DNA of 64,000 nucleotides from CAVRQM01 sp963756975 (GCA_963756975.1 CAVWPS010000001.1:372001-436000); one strand, 5' to 3'. Positions 45,902 to 55,178 are shown, counted from the stretch's first letter. Made by a program: numbers and translations. The notes: a model not told the origin generated them from the sequence alone.

Positions 45902-47288
45902 GTTCGACATCGCGGTGATCGGGGCCGGTTCGGCCGGATTGTCGGTGGCCAACGTCTCCGCGCGGCTCGGCCGAAAAGTCGTGCTGATCGAGCGCGGAAC
46001 GATGGGCGGCGATTGCCTCAACACCGGCTGCGTGCCGAGCAAGGCGCTGCTCGCCGCGTCGCATGCGGCGTCGGACGCACGTGCTGCCGCCAGGTTCGGC
46101 GTCACCGCGTCCGTCTCGGTCGACTGGTTACAGGTGCGGGCGCATGTGCGCGGCGTCATCGAACAGATCGCGCCTGCGGATTCCGTGGCGCGATACGAAT
46201 TGTTCGGCGCGACGGTGCTGCGCGACACCGCCCGCTTCACCGGCCCCCGCACGCTCGATGTCGGCGGGCGAACCGTGACAGCGGGGCGGATCGTGGTCGC
46301 GGCGGGCAGCCGGGCGGCCATCCCCGACATCCCCGGCCTGGCCGGAAGCGGGTTTCGCACCCATGAGACGATCTTCGACCTCGACCACCTGCCCGCGCAC
46401 CTGCTGATCCTCGGCGGCGGGTCGATCGGGATCGAGCTGGCGCAGGCGTTCGCGGGACTCGGCTCCCGGGTCACCATCGTCGAGCGCCACCGCATCGGCG
46501 GGCGCGACGATCCGGAACTCGTCGACGTGCTGCGGGCCGCGCTGACCGAGGCCGGTGTCGCCATCGAAGAAAACGCGACCGTCTCGCGCGTCGAGGCCGG
46601 GGTCACGATCGTGCTGGACGACGGACGGCGGATCGAGGGCACCGACCTGCTGGTCGCGGCCGGCCGCACCCCGAACCTCGAAAGCCTCGACTGCGCCGCC
46701 GCCGGGCTGACCGTTTCGGCACGCGGGATCGCGACCGACCGGGGTCTGAGGGCACGGGGCAATCCGCACGTCTTCGCGGTGGGCGACATCGCGGACGTGG
46801 ACGGGATCGGGCCGGTCTACCTCACCCACGCCGCCAGCCACCACGCCGGCATCTTCGTCCGCCGCGCGCTGTTTCGCCTGCCCGCGAAGGTCGACGCGCT
46901 GATGCCGCGCGTGACCTACACCGACCCCGAGCTGGCGCAGGCCGGCCCGACCGAGCGGGACGCGCCGGGTGCGGACATCCTGCGCTGGCCGTTGCACGAC
47001 AACGACCGCGCGGTCGCCGAGCGGCGCACGGCCGGGCTGGTGAAACTGGTCGTGTCCAAAGGCCGGCTGATCGGTGCCGGCATTGCCGCCCCGCACGCGG
47101 GAGAGATGATCCCGGCGCTGACGCTGGCCATCCGCAACCGGCTGAAGCCGTCCGCGCTGGCCGATCTGATCGTGCCCTACCCGACCCGGTTCGAGGCGAT
47201 CAAGCGCGCCGCCGGGAGCACGCTGTCGGAGCGGCTGTTCGCGCCCCGGACGCAACGCCTGGTGGCGTGGCTGGCCCGGCTGCCCTAG
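45894..47288 (+). CDS. pyridine nucleotide-disulfide oxidoreductase (Lpd/mercuric-reductase-like)
   Basis: 464 residues. FAD site IAVIGAGSAGLSVA, redox disulfide MGGDCLNTGCVPSKALL, NAD(P) site LLILGGGSIGIELAQAF, second FAD motif VFAVGDIADVDGIG, and the dimerisation domain, where the usual catalytic HxxxxE region reads APHAGEMIPALTLAI. It lacks an N-terminal mercury-binding domain and a C-terminal CC pair, so it is not a true MerA. Partnered with TVP38 as in many proteobacteria; substrate unknown. Confidence 0.88.
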   Translation: MPEFDIAVIGAGSAGLSVANVSARLGRKVVLIERGTMGGDCLNTGCVPSKALLAASHAASDARAAARFGVTASVSVDWLQVRAHVRGVIEQIAPADSVARYELFGATVLRDTARFTGPRTLDVGGRTVTAGRIVVAAGSRAAIPDIPGLAGSGFRTHETIFDLDHLPAHLLILGGGSIGIELAQAFAGLGSRVTIVERHRIGGRDDPELVDVLRAALTEAGVAIEENATVSRVEAGVTIVLDDGRRIEGTDLLVAAGRTPNLESLDCAAAGLTVSARGIATDRGLRARGNPHVFAVGDIADVDGIGPVYLTHAASHHAGIFVRRALFRLPAKVDALMPRVTYTDPELAQAGPTERDAPGADILRWPLHDNDRAVAERRTAGLVKLVVSKGRLIGAGIAAPHAGEMIPALTLAIRNRLKPSALADLIVPYPTRFEAIKRAAGSTLSERLFAPRTQRLVAWLARLP

Positions 47289-47297
47289 ATCGTAGCG

Positions 47298-47888
47298 ATG
47301 GCCGATCCCGACGCAGAGTGGATGATGGCGAGGCTGGTGCACGCGGCGGCGGCACTCGGCCGGTTGCAGCACGACATGCGCAACATGCTGGCCCCGTCGA
47401 TGCTGACGGCCGAGCGGTTGCAGCTCAGCGACGTGCCCTCGATCAAGCGCGCCGGCGACGTCACCATCCGTGGGGCGGAGCGGCTGAACGCGGCGATCGG
47501 CGAGACGCTCGCGGTGTTGCGCGACGGGTTGCGCCGGCCGGACCGGGTGGCCGTCGCGTTCAAGGCGGCGCTGGCGGAAGCGGCGCTGCGGTGGCCCGGC
47601 GTGTCGCACACGGGCGTCTGCACCGAGGACTTCACCGTGACGGTGGACCCGCCCACCCTCGACGCGGCATTGGACGGGTTGTTCGCGGCGGCCGGGTCGA
47701 AGCCGCTCAGGATTTCGGCGGAGCGTGGTCAGCGGACGGTGCGCGTGGCGGTTGCGATCGATCAGGCGGAGTTGTCGCTGGACCGGGCCAAGGCCCCCTA
47801 TCTGGCGATCTGCAAGGAGTACGTCTTGGCGTTGCACGGCACGATCGCCGTCGAACACGGCGGGCTGACGCTGGAGCTGCCCGCTTAG
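47298..47888 (+). CDS. histidine-kinase-like protein with HDxRN motif, no clear ATP-binding boxes
   Basis: 196 residues. The first 80 resemble a dimerisation/phosphotransfer helical pair containing LGRLQHDMRNMLAPSMLTAERL (HDMRN in place of the usual HELRN). The rest has the shape of a HATPase fold (EAALRWPGVSHTG..., LDAALDGLFAAAG) but lacks recognisable G1/G2 glycine boxes. It may be a histidine phosphotransferase or pseudokinase. It lies 9 bases after the flavoprotein gene. Possible link to the orphan hybrid kinase at 37102 is speculation. Confidence 0.6.
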   Translation: MADPDAEWMMARLVHAAAALGRLQHDMRNMLAPSMLTAERLQLSDVPSIKRAGDVTIRGAERLNAAIGETLAVLRDGLRRPDRVAVAFKAALAEAALRWPGVSHTGVCTEDFTVTVDPPTLDAALDGLFAAAGSKPLRISAERGQRTVRVAVAIDQAELSLDRAKAPYLAICKEYVLALHGTIAVEHGGLTLELPA

Positions 47889-47894
47889 CAAATC

Positions 47895-47924
47895 CCGGCC
47901 ACCGCCCGACGGCGGCGGCCGGGT
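47895..47924. terminator. bidirectional hairpin between convergent genes
   Basis: 13-base arms (47895-47907 with 47912-47924) with one A/C mismatch and a 4-base loop, located between the stops of the kinase-like gene (plus) and the fasciclin gene (minus). Very GC-rich with no U-run on either side, so termination is probable but not certain. Confidence 0.6.
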
Positions 47925-47930
47925 TCAGCC

Positions 47931-48518
47931 TCAGGGCATCAGGACTTTGTCGACGACCATGATAACGCCGTTGCTCTGGTAGACGTCGGGGATCGTGACG
48001 TTGGCCATGCCACCCTTGCTGTCGGTCACGACCAGCCCGGTCGCGCCCGAGGTCACGGTCAGCGGCTCGCCCTCGACCGTGGTCAGCATGGCGTGCCCGC
48101 CGCCCGAGCGGATCTGGTCGTTCAGCGCCTTGGTGTCCAACGCGCCCGACACGACGTGGTAGGTCAGGACCTTCGTCAGGGTCGGCTTCATCGACGGCTT
48201 CAGCAGCGTGTCGACGGTGCCGGCCGGCAGCGCCGCGAACGCCTCGTTGGTCGGCGCGAACACGGTGAACGGGCCCGGGCCCTTCAGCGTGTCGACCAGG
48301 CCGGCGGCCTTCACGGCGGCGACCAGCGTGGTGTGGTCGGCCGAGTTGACCGCGTTATCGACGATGTCCTTGGTCGGATACATCGCCGCACCGCCGACCA
48401 TCGGGTCGGTCGACGGCAGGGCGGCGACCGGGCTGGCGGCCATCGGCTGCGTGCAGGCGAACAGCATCGTGGTCGCGATCAGCGTCATCGCCAGGGGTAG
48501 TGCGGAGCGCTTGCGCAT
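47931..48518 (-). CDS. fasciclin-domain lipoprotein
   Basis: 195 residues. Lipoprotein signal MRKRSALPLAMTLIATTMLFAC with lipobox Cys22. One FAS1 domain follows: KDIVDNAVNSADHTTLVAAVKAAGLVDTLKGPGPFTVFAPTNEAFAALP (H1 motif) and VLTYHVVSGALDTKAL (YH motif), ending SNGVIMVVDKVLMP. FAS1 proteins mediate adhesion or matrix contacts. Monocistronic between two convergent or unrelated genes; 113 bases upstream of its start hold no gene. Confidence 0.92.
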   Translation of the reverse strand: MRKRSALPLAMTLIATTMLFACTQPMAASPVAALPSTDPMVGGAAMYPTKDIVDNAVNSADHTTLVAAVKAAGLVDTLKGPGPFTVFAPTNEAFAALPAGTVDTLLKPSMKPTLTKVLTYHVVSGALDTKALNDQIRSGGGHAMLTTVEGEPLTVTSGATGLVVTDSKGGMANVTIPDVYQSNGVIMVVDKVLMP

Positions 48519-48631
48519 CGTGGGGGTTCCTCATCTCTGTGCGGGCCGCGCCGTGCCGCCCGATGAACCCATTACCGATCGGCCACGTGGCCGGATGCGG
48601 GCCGCCGTTAATTCACCGTGTCGTGTTGCCG

Positions 48632-50384
48632 TCACCGCGCGGCCCAGGCCGCCACCGCGTCCACGTCGACCCGGACGTCGCGGCCGATCCAGTCGATGAC
48701 GTCGAGGGGGTTGGCCGGTGCCGTCGCGGCGTCGCCGGCGTCGCGACCCGGCATCGGCGTGTAGTCGAGGCCACCGGCGCGGGCGAGGACCGCGAACGCA
48801 CTGGTTGCGTAATACGGATGCAGCAATTCCAGGACGCGCGTCCCCGGCGGACAGAAGACGATGTTGGTCATGCCGGCCCCGTGCAGGCCGACGACGTGAC
48901 TGGCTTGCGCGAACAGCTCGGCCTGCGCGGCCACCGTCCGGTTGTTCTCGCCGGGCGAGACGGTTTCGTAGCCGAGCGAGGACAGAACCTCGATCAACGC
49001 CGCCTCGTTGGCGACCTTTCGCACGCTCGCGTCGGCCCGCGACACGTAGATCCGCCTGCCGCCCGGCCGCGAACTCCGCACGCCGAACGCGCCGCGGATC
49101 GCCGTTCGCGCCCACTCCGCGCCGAAATGCGCGGGATGCTGGTTCTCCATGCAGGTCGAGACGAGCCAAAGCTCGGCCACGCGGATGCGCAGCGTCCGGT
49201 CGGTTGCGATCCATTCGCCGGCGCCGAACCGCTCGGCGATCTCATGCTGAAAACCGGTCGCGAGACGCGCGCCGATGATGCTGGCCGTATCGAGGTCCAC
49301 GCCGGCCTGCCGGTAGAGCGTCAGGCGCGTCACGTGATCGCACAGGAAATGGCAATAGTTCGGTGACGGGAACGTGTCGGAGACCAGCACCGCCCGCGCC
49401 CGCGCGATCGTCGGCGCGTTCCCGGCGTGTGCGAGGACGGCATTCGGGGGACGGCCGATCCAGAATTCCGTGACCGGCTGGCCGTCCGCGCCAACGATCG
49501 CGACGTGATCGTGTTCGACCACGACCTCGACGCCGGTCAGCCGCACGATCCGCACCGGCCGACGCGGAACCGGTGCCGCGAGGTCTTTGAACCGCGCGTG
49601 AACCAGCGCGATGTCCGGCGGCGCCGGCGGCACCGATTCCGCCTCGTGCAGAACCCGCCACGGGCCGAGGGTCGCGGCCGGCGGCAACGGCGCGGTCAGG
49701 GCCGCCGCCGCGACGCCCGCGCGCACCGTGTCGTCCACCCGCTCCGGTCCGAGACGGGCAGCCCATTCGAGCGCGAGCGATCCGGCGGCGGCGAGGCGAC
49801 GGCAGGCGAGCAAACCCTCGAGCAGGCGCGTCATCGGATCTTGCGAACGGATTTCGTTCGGTACCAGCTGCAACGCGAACGCCGCCATCACCATCGTCGC
49901 GTGAACGAGTGGGGTCCGCCCCAGCGCCTGCGCCACCCGGAACGCAAGCCAGTAGTCGGAGACCGGCGGCAGATGCGGCCAGACCCACGAGATCAGGGTC
50001 CAGATCCGGGCCGGATCGTGCTCGGCGGCGGTGACGACGCGCAGCAGCATCAACTCCCGGTCCTCGGCCGCCAGGATCGCCCGCACTTGCTCGGGCTCGC
50101 CCGCGCGCCGCGCCCGCGTTTCGGGCGAAAGCTGGTCCGCCATTCCGGCCACCAGCGACGCCGCTTCCGCCTCGCGGTTGGCGTCGTAGACCGCGGCCAT
50201 GGCGCGCAGCAGGCCGATGCCGGGATAGGCGGGCAGCCGGTGGAACACAGACTCGATCAGGTGCAGCGCCGCCGCCGGGTTGCAGCGACGGCAGCACGGT
50301 CGCGAGCGCACCCGCCGGGTTTTGGGCACCGGCCACGTCGCGCGCGGCCTGCTCCCAAACCTCGTTCATGGCCTCGCCGGACAT
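48632..50384 (-). CDS. glycosyltransferase family 61 protein, frameshifted near the N-terminus
   Basis: GT61-type enzyme for a surface glycan. The catalytic region shows VLVSDTFPSPNYCHFLCDHVTRL, GGRRIYVSRADASVRKVANE, AQASHVVGLHGAGMTNIVFCPPGTRVLEL and LHPYYA. The first 34 residues (MSGEAMNEVWEQAARDVAGA...) from the ATG at 50384 are in one frame. One extra base at about 50280-50284 moves the remainder, NPAAALHLIESVFHRLPAYPG, to the next. The N-terminal 250 residues look like a helical repeat region. Repaired about 583 residues. Divergent from a TPR glycosyltransferase-like gene. Confidence 0.8.
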
Positions 50385-50460
50385 CGGTGCTCCATGGGTG
50401 GATCGAGACGGCACCGGACGCCACCTTGGCGCTGGCCGCTCGCGGGCGGAAAATGCCTGC

Positions 50461-51831
50461 ATGGACCCGATACCGCCAGACCCGCGTAAGGCAGACCCGG
50501 CTGACATTGCGGCGCTGCTGACGCGTGCCCGCGCGTGCCACGACGCCGGAGACGAGGACGGCGCGGTCGACGCACTCGATGCGGCGCTGGCGCTCGACCC
50601 CGGCAACGCGCACGCGCTGAACAACCGGGGCCTCGCGTTGCGCGCCCTCGGCCGGGTGTCCGAGGCGGCCGAGACGCTGGCCGAGGCGGCGCGCCGCCAC
50701 CCCAACGCCGTCCATCCGCGCGCGAACCTCGCCGCCACGCTGCTCGCCCTGCACCGGCCGGCCGAAGCGCTGGTGGCGGCGGAGGCTGCGGTCCGCCTCG
50801 CGCCGCACGCGACCGAGCCCGCGAACCTCGCCGGGGGCGCGCTGCTGGCGCTGGACCGGCCGGCCGAGGCGGTCGCCTGGTTCTCCCGCGCGCTGGCGGC
50901 CGAGCCGTCGCATCCGCAGGCGCGGTTCGGGCTGGCGATGGCGCTGCTGACGCTCGGCCGCTGGCGCGAGGGGTTCGAGCATTACGAGGCGCGCTGGGAC
51001 GATCCGGCGTTCACCGCCGACGAGCCGGTCCGGGACGCGCCGCTGTGGGACGGCGTTTCGCCTCTGGCGGGGCTGCGCATCCTGCTGCACGCCGAGCAGG
51101 GCCTTGGCGACACCATCATGGCCGCCCGCTTCGCCCCGGTCCTGCGCGCCGCCGGGGCGCACGTGATCCTGGCCGTGCAGCCGCCGCTAATTGGGCTGCT
51201 GGCCCCGCTTGCCGACGAGATTTGCGGACGCGAGGACGCGCCGCCGCCGCACGATGTCCGGACGCCGTTGCTGAGCCTGCCGCGCCTGCTCGGCGCCATG
51301 CCGGATCGCATTCCCGGACACGCCCCGTACCTGTTCGCCGCGCCGATGCCGGACGCTCGCGGGCCGGGTCGCAACATCGGACTGGTGCTGTCGGGCAGCC
51401 CCGACCATCCGGACGACGAGCTCCGCTCCATCCCCGCGTCCGCCTGCGGTGCGCTGATGGCGATGGCCGGGATCACCTGGCACCTGCTGCAACCGTCGGT
51501 GCGGGAGACGGACGAGGCGGCACTCGCCGAGTGGCCCGCGCTGCGCCGCTACGACGGCCGGCTCGACACGATGGCGGACACGGCCCGGCTGGTGGCGGCG
51601 ATGGACGGGGTCGTGTCGGTGGACACGTCGGTGGCACATGTGTCCGGGGCGCTCGGCGTGCCGGCGACGGTCCTGCTGCAGCCCGCGGGCGATTGGCGGT
51701 GGCTACGCGGGGTGGAGACGACGGCCTGGTATCCGTCCGTGCGGCTGGTGCGGCAGCTTGTCGGTCAGGATTGGGCGGCGGTGGTGGACGGTTTGGCTGC
51801 GTCGATTCTCTTTGCCGCGCACGAGCGATAA
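50461..51831 (+). CDS. TPR protein with GT9/GT41-like glycosyltransferase C-terminus
   Basis: 456 residues. Residues 20-190 hold four to five tetratricopeptide repeats (GNAHALNNRGLALRALGRVSEAAETL and similar). Residues 200-450 are GT-B-like: LRILLHAEQGLGDTIMAARFAPVL, GRNIGLVLSGSPDHPDDELRSIP and VVSVDTSVAHVSGALGVPATVLL, a motif shared with heptosyltransferases. The ATG at 50461 gives a 76-base divergent gap with the GT61 gene. Probably modifies proteins or a surface polymer. Donor and acceptor unknown. Confidence 0.82.
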   Translation: MDPIPPDPRKADPADIAALLTRARACHDAGDEDGAVDALDAALALDPGNAHALNNRGLALRALGRVSEAAETLAEAARRHPNAVHPRANLAATLLALHRPAEALVAAEAAVRLAPHATEPANLAGGALLALDRPAEAVAWFSRALAAEPSHPQARFGLAMALLTLGRWREGFEHYEARWDDPAFTADEPVRDAPLWDGVSPLAGLRILLHAEQGLGDTIMAARFAPVLRAAGAHVILAVQPPLIGLLAPLADEICGREDAPPPHDVRTPLLSLPRLLGAMPDRIPGHAPYLFAAPMPDARGPGRNIGLVLSGSPDHPDDELRSIPASACGALMAMAGITWHLLQPSVRETDEAALAEWPALRRYDGRLDTMADTARLVAAMDGVVSVDTSVAHVSGALGVPATVLLQPAGDWRWLRGVETTAWYPSVRLVRQLVGQDWAAVVDGLAASILFAAHER

Positions 51832-51961
51832 CGTCGTCCCGACCAAGGTCATGGAGCGGCTTGGGCTTTCGGAAGGCGGCTACGGTTCGCTGTCACGTCG
51901 CGTCGACCGGACCGGCGGCAACGTCGGGACGATCATGCGCCGATTGGAACCGGTGGACGCG

Positions 51962-52801
51962 TCACACCAATCGCGCCCCGAGCGAATAGGCCAGCGGCCA
52001 CCACGGCCGGTCGGGCCACGTCCACATTCCGTCCGCATCCCGCACCAACGACGCGAACATCCGCCACGGCACGCGCGCATGCTCGTGCAGAAAGTCGAGC
52101 CGCATTCCCGCGTCCAGAACTGCGGTCACGACCTCGGCCGTCGGATGCATGAACTGGTGCGTCCGCGTGTTCACCAGAAGCGCCTCGGGGTCGGCGTAGT
52201 CGCGAGCGTCGTCGATCACCAGTTCGGGCTCGAAATACGGGGCGAACCAGCCCGGCCGGCCGCCCGATCCGGAATCGTCGTCGAGCACGTAGGCCGCCGT
52301 GTGACCCTCGGCGAGATACAGGCGCCCGCCCGGTTTCAGCGACCGCGCGACGACCCGCGCCCACGCGAACATGTCGGGAAGCCAGACCAGCGCGCCCCAG
52401 GTGACGTAGACGAGGTCGAACATTCCCTCATCGGCATCGTAGACGTTTTTGCAGACGAACCGCGCCGGCAGGGACAGTTCGGCGGCCAGCGCGCTAGCCG
52501 CCGTGATCGCGGGCGCGGAGAAGTCGACGCCCACGACTTCGGCGGCTCCCATCTGGGCGAGGATCAGCGAGTCCCGGCCGAAATGGCATTGCAGGTGCAG
52601 GATGCGCAGGCCCCGCACGTCGCCGATTTCCGCCGCCTCGATCGCGTGCAGACGGGCGTTGCCGGCGCGCAGCGGGGCGAGGTCGTAGTCGGGGGATGCG
52701 AGGTGGATCGGCACCCGCTCGTCCCAGTTGGCGCGGTTGTGCGTTTGCCAGTCAGGTTCCACGGATGGGTTGTTAGCACGAATTCGATACGGATACCGCA
52801 T
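51962..52801 (-). CDS. class I SAM-dependent methyltransferase
   Basis: 279 residues from the ATG at 52801, preceded by GAGGGTG. A GTG at 52762 giving VEPDWQTHNRANWDERVPIH is an alternative that fits usual family starts. SAM site LRILHLQCHFGRDSLILAQMGAAEVVGVDFS, acidic loop VVGVD, motif II FDLVYVTWGAL and LKPGGRLYLAEG. The C-terminus (PWWPLAYSLGARL) is characteristic of a small-molecule or quinone-like methyltransferase subgroup. Substrate unknown. The 130 bases between this stop and the convergent TPR gene show no gene. Confidence 0.82.
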   Translation of the reverse strand: MRYPYRIRANNPSVEPDWQTHNRANWDERVPIHLASPDYDLAPLRAGNARLHAIEAAEIGDVRGLRILHLQCHFGRDSLILAQMGAAEVVGVDFSAPAITAASALAAELSLPARFVCKNVYDADEGMFDLVYVTWGALVWLPDMFAWARVVARSLKPGGRLYLAEGHTAAYVLDDDSGSGGRPGWFAPYFEPELVIDDARDYADPEALLVNTRTHQFMHPTAEVVTAVLDAGMRLDFLHEHARVPWRMFASLVRDADGMWTWPDRPWWPLAYSLGARLV

Positions 52802-52809
52802 CGACGGGC

Positions 52810-52895
52810 ACCCTCACCCCGGCCCTCTCCCGCAGGGGGAGAGGGAGAAGGCTTGCTCCCTCTCCCGTCTTCTGGGAGAGGGCCGGGGTGAGGGT
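52810..52895. repeat. nested palindromic repeat, two tail-to-tail copies
   Basis: Outer arms of 22 perfectly matching bases (52810-52831 and 52874-52895) enclose inner arms of 11 bases (52837-52847 and 52856-52866). The outer sequence is the same unit as at 24081-24102. It lies between the methyltransferase start and the photolyase stop and can fold into one large cruciform or hairpin. Confidence 0.85.
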
Positions 52896-52909
52896 CTCTC
52901 GACGCAAGC

Positions 52910-54466
52910 CTAAACCAGCGCCCCACCGTCCATCGCCGCCAAAAACGACGCCGCCTTCTCCCGGATCGCGACCCGCCGTTCCTCCGCCATCCGTTGCCAG
53001 TTGGCGATCGGGATTTGCATCCGGTTGTTGCCCGCGAACCGCTGTTCGTGACGCGCCATGAAATCCCAGTAGAGGAAGTTGAACGGGCAGGCCCGCTCCC
53101 CCGTCGCATCGCGCACGTCGTAGAAACACGTCTTGCAGTAGTCGCTCATGCGGTTGATGTAAGCGCCGCTGCTCGCATACGGCTTGCTGCCGACGATCCC
53201 GCCATCCGCGTGCAGCGCCATCCCGCGCACGTTCGGCATTTCGACCCATTCGTAGGCGTCGGCGTAGACGATCAGATACCATTCATCGACATCGTCCGGC
53301 GCAATTCCCGCGATCAGCGCGAAATTGCCGGTCACCATCAGGCGCTGGATGTGGTGCGCGTACGCGTTGTCGCGGGTCTGCCCGATCGCCTCCGACAGAC
53401 AGTGCATCTTCGTCTCGGCCGACCAGTAGAACCACGGCAGCGGGCGGGTCGCGCCGAGCCCGTTCAACGACGCATATTCCGGCATTTTCAGCCAGTAGAT
53501 GCCGCGCACGAACTCGCGCCATCCCAGGATCTGCCGGATGAAACCCTCGGCCGAATTGAGCGGAACCGTGCCGGCGCGATACGCCGCCTCCGCCCGCCGG
53601 CAAATCTCGAGCGGCGTCAGCAATCCCAGATTGAGCGACGTCGAGACGAGCGCATGAAACAGCGTCGCCTCGCCCTTCTTCATCGCGTCCTGCCAGTCGC
53701 CGAACGACGGCAGCCGCAACGCGACGAAATCCTCCAGCGCCGCCAGCGCGTCGGCCCGCGTCACCGGCAGCTCGAACCCGTCGGCGCTGCCGAAATGGTT
53801 CGGGAATTTATCGGCGACCAGCGCCATCACGTCGAGCGTCACGGCATCCGGCGGAAACCGGTGCGGCGGCGGCGGACGGGTGCGCGCCGGCAGCGGCTTG
53901 CGGTTCTCGGCGTCGTAGTTCCAGGAACCGCCCTCCGGCCCGCCGGTCTCGTCCAGCAACAGGCCGTGCTGCCGCCGCATGTCGCGATAGAAGAACTCCA
54001 TCCGCGTCTGCTTCTTGCCGGCCGCCCAATCGCGAAACGCCCGGATGGTGCACAGGAAGCGGTCGTCGGTGCGGATGTCGACCGGCACGCCGAGTTCGTC
54101 GTGCCAGCCGCGAAAGTCTTCGAGCAGCCGGTATTCGCCGGGCTCCGTCACGACCACCGCGCCCGCGCCATGACGTGTCACCGCGCGCGAAACCTCGCCG
54201 CGCAGGCTGCCGGTGTTTTCCGGGTCGTCGAGCCGGATGTAGTCGACCGCGATCCCCTCGTCCCGCAGGGCGTCGGCAAAGTGCCGCATTCCGGCAAGCA
54301 CCAGGACGATCTTCTTCGCGTGGTGGCGCACGTACGTGCACTCGCCCATCACCTCGGCCAGCAGCACCACATCGCCCGGTGCCAGATCGCGCAGGCTCGA
54401 CAGCTCGCGCGTCAGCTGGTCGCCGAGCACCAGCCGGATCGTCGGGTTAACCCTTGCTGCGGACAG
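52910..54466 (-). CDS. Fe-S bacterial cryptochrome/(6-4) photolyase (PhrB-like)
   Basis: Flavin light-dependent DNA repair enzyme or photoreceptor. About 518 residues. N-terminal RLVLGDQLTRELSSL antenna domain, then FAD domain with EGFIRQILGWREFVRGIYW, TRDNAYAHHIQRLMVTGNFAL, DAYEWVEMPNVRGM. Four Cys suited to the 4Fe-4S cluster: HCLSEAIGQT, then SDYCKTCFYDVRDATGERACPFN. The first strand (NPTIRLVLGDQ) starts before any ATG, GTG or TTG; a CTG at 54466 inside the SDR 3' end is a candidate, and a GTG at 54430 would clip the strand. Co-transcribed with the SDR. Confidence 0.88.
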   Translation of the reverse strand: MSAARVNPTIRLVLGDQLTRELSSLRDLAPGDVVLLAEVMGECTYVRHHAKKIVLVLAGMRHFADALRDEGIAVDYIRLDDPENTGSLRGEVSRAVTRHGAGAVVVTEPGEYRLLEDFRGWHDELGVPVDIRTDDRFLCTIRAFRDWAAGKKQTRMEFFYRDMRRQHGLLLDETGGPEGGSWNYDAENRKPLPARTRPPPPHRFPPDAVTLDVMALVADKFPNHFGSADGFELPVTRADALAALEDFVALRLPSFGDWQDAMKKGEATLFHALVSTSLNLGLLTPLEICRRAEAAYRAGTVPLNSAEGFIRQILGWREFVRGIYWLKMPEYASLNGLGATRPLPWFYWSAETKMHCLSEAIGQTRDNAYAHHIQRLMVTGNFALIAGIAPDDVDEWYLIVYADAYEWVEMPNVRGMALHADGGIVGSKPYASSGAYINRMSDYCKTCFYDVRDATGERACPFNFLYWDFMARHEQRFAGNNRMQIPIANWQRMAEERRVAIREKAASFLAAMDGGALV

Positions 54467-55178
54467 TGGAACGCCCCCCGTCGACGCCGAAGATCTGGCC
54501 GGTGATCCAGCCCGCATCGGGGCCGAGCAGGAACGCCGCCAGCGCCGCACTGTCGTCGGCCTCGCCGAGGCGCGGGATCGGATGCTGGGCCGCAATTCCC
54601 TTGGCCATCGCCTCGTTCCCGGTGAGCGGTGCGGCGATCGCCGTGCGGGTCAGGCTGGGTGCTATCGCGTTGACACGGACATACGGGGCGAGTTCGGCGG
54701 CGAGTGCCACCGTCAGCCCCTCGACCGCGCCCTTCGCCGCCGAGATCACCGTGTGGTTGGCGAACCCGGCACGCGCCGCGACGGTGCTGAACAGGACGAC
54801 CGAGCCCTCGGCCGCCCGCAGCGCGTCGGCCGCCGCCGCGACCGCGAGCGCCGCGCCGACCGCGTTCAGGCGAAACGCGTCGACGAACGCCGCCTCCGTC
54901 GCGCGTTTCACGGGCGTCATGACGATCGAGCCCACGCAGTAGGCGAGCCCCGCGACGCGCGGCCCGGCCTGCCTCACCGCCACCGCGAGCGCGTCGCCGT
55001 CCATGGCGTCGGCCACGGCACTGGTTGCGCCGAAGCGGTCGGCCAGCACGCCCAGCCGCGCCGCATCGCGGGCGATCAGGTGGAGTTTTCGCCCCGCCGC
55101 GTGAAGCCGCGCCGCCAGCGCGGTCGCGATGCCGCCGGTGGCACCGACGATGACGACAGGATCGGAAATCTCGGCCAT
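54447..55178 (-). CDS. SDR-family protein lacking the catalytic tyrosine
   Basis: 243 residues. NAD(P) site PVVIVGATGGIATALAARL, NAVGAALAV (N-A-G-like), SVVLFSTVAARAGFANH. At the active site the usual YxxxK reads ISAAK: the Lys remains but the Tyr is Ile. The C-terminus IFGVDGGRSTV is standard. An AGGGAG site lies 6 bases before the ATG. Similar Tyr-less SDRs accompany photolyase-like genes elsewhere, from memory. It may bind a nucleotide without acting as a dehydrogenase. Overlaps the photolyase frame. Confidence 0.82.
   Translation of the reverse strand: MAEISDPVVIVGATGGIATALAARLHAAGRKLHLIARDAARLGVLADRFGATSAVADAMDGDALAVAVRQAGPRVAGLAYCVGSIVMTPVKRATEAAFVDAFRLNAVGAALAVAAAADALRAAEGSVVLFSTVAARAGFANHTVISAAKGAVEGLTVALAAELAPYVRVNAIAPSLTRTAIAAPLTGNEAMAKGIAAQHPIPRLGEADDSAALAAFLLGPDAGWITGQIFGVDGGRSTVRSKG

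Noticed and set aside
45894..47288. Mercuric reductase
   Set aside because: No N-terminal mercury-binding domain, no C-terminal cysteine pair and no mer genes nearby; only the general flavoprotein disulfide reductase fold is supported.
51832..51961. Small plus-strand frame starting at 51851 (MERLGLSEGGYGSLS...)
   Set aside because: It has no stop before running deep into the methyltransferase gene on the other strand and shows no recognisable motif or ribosome-binding site.
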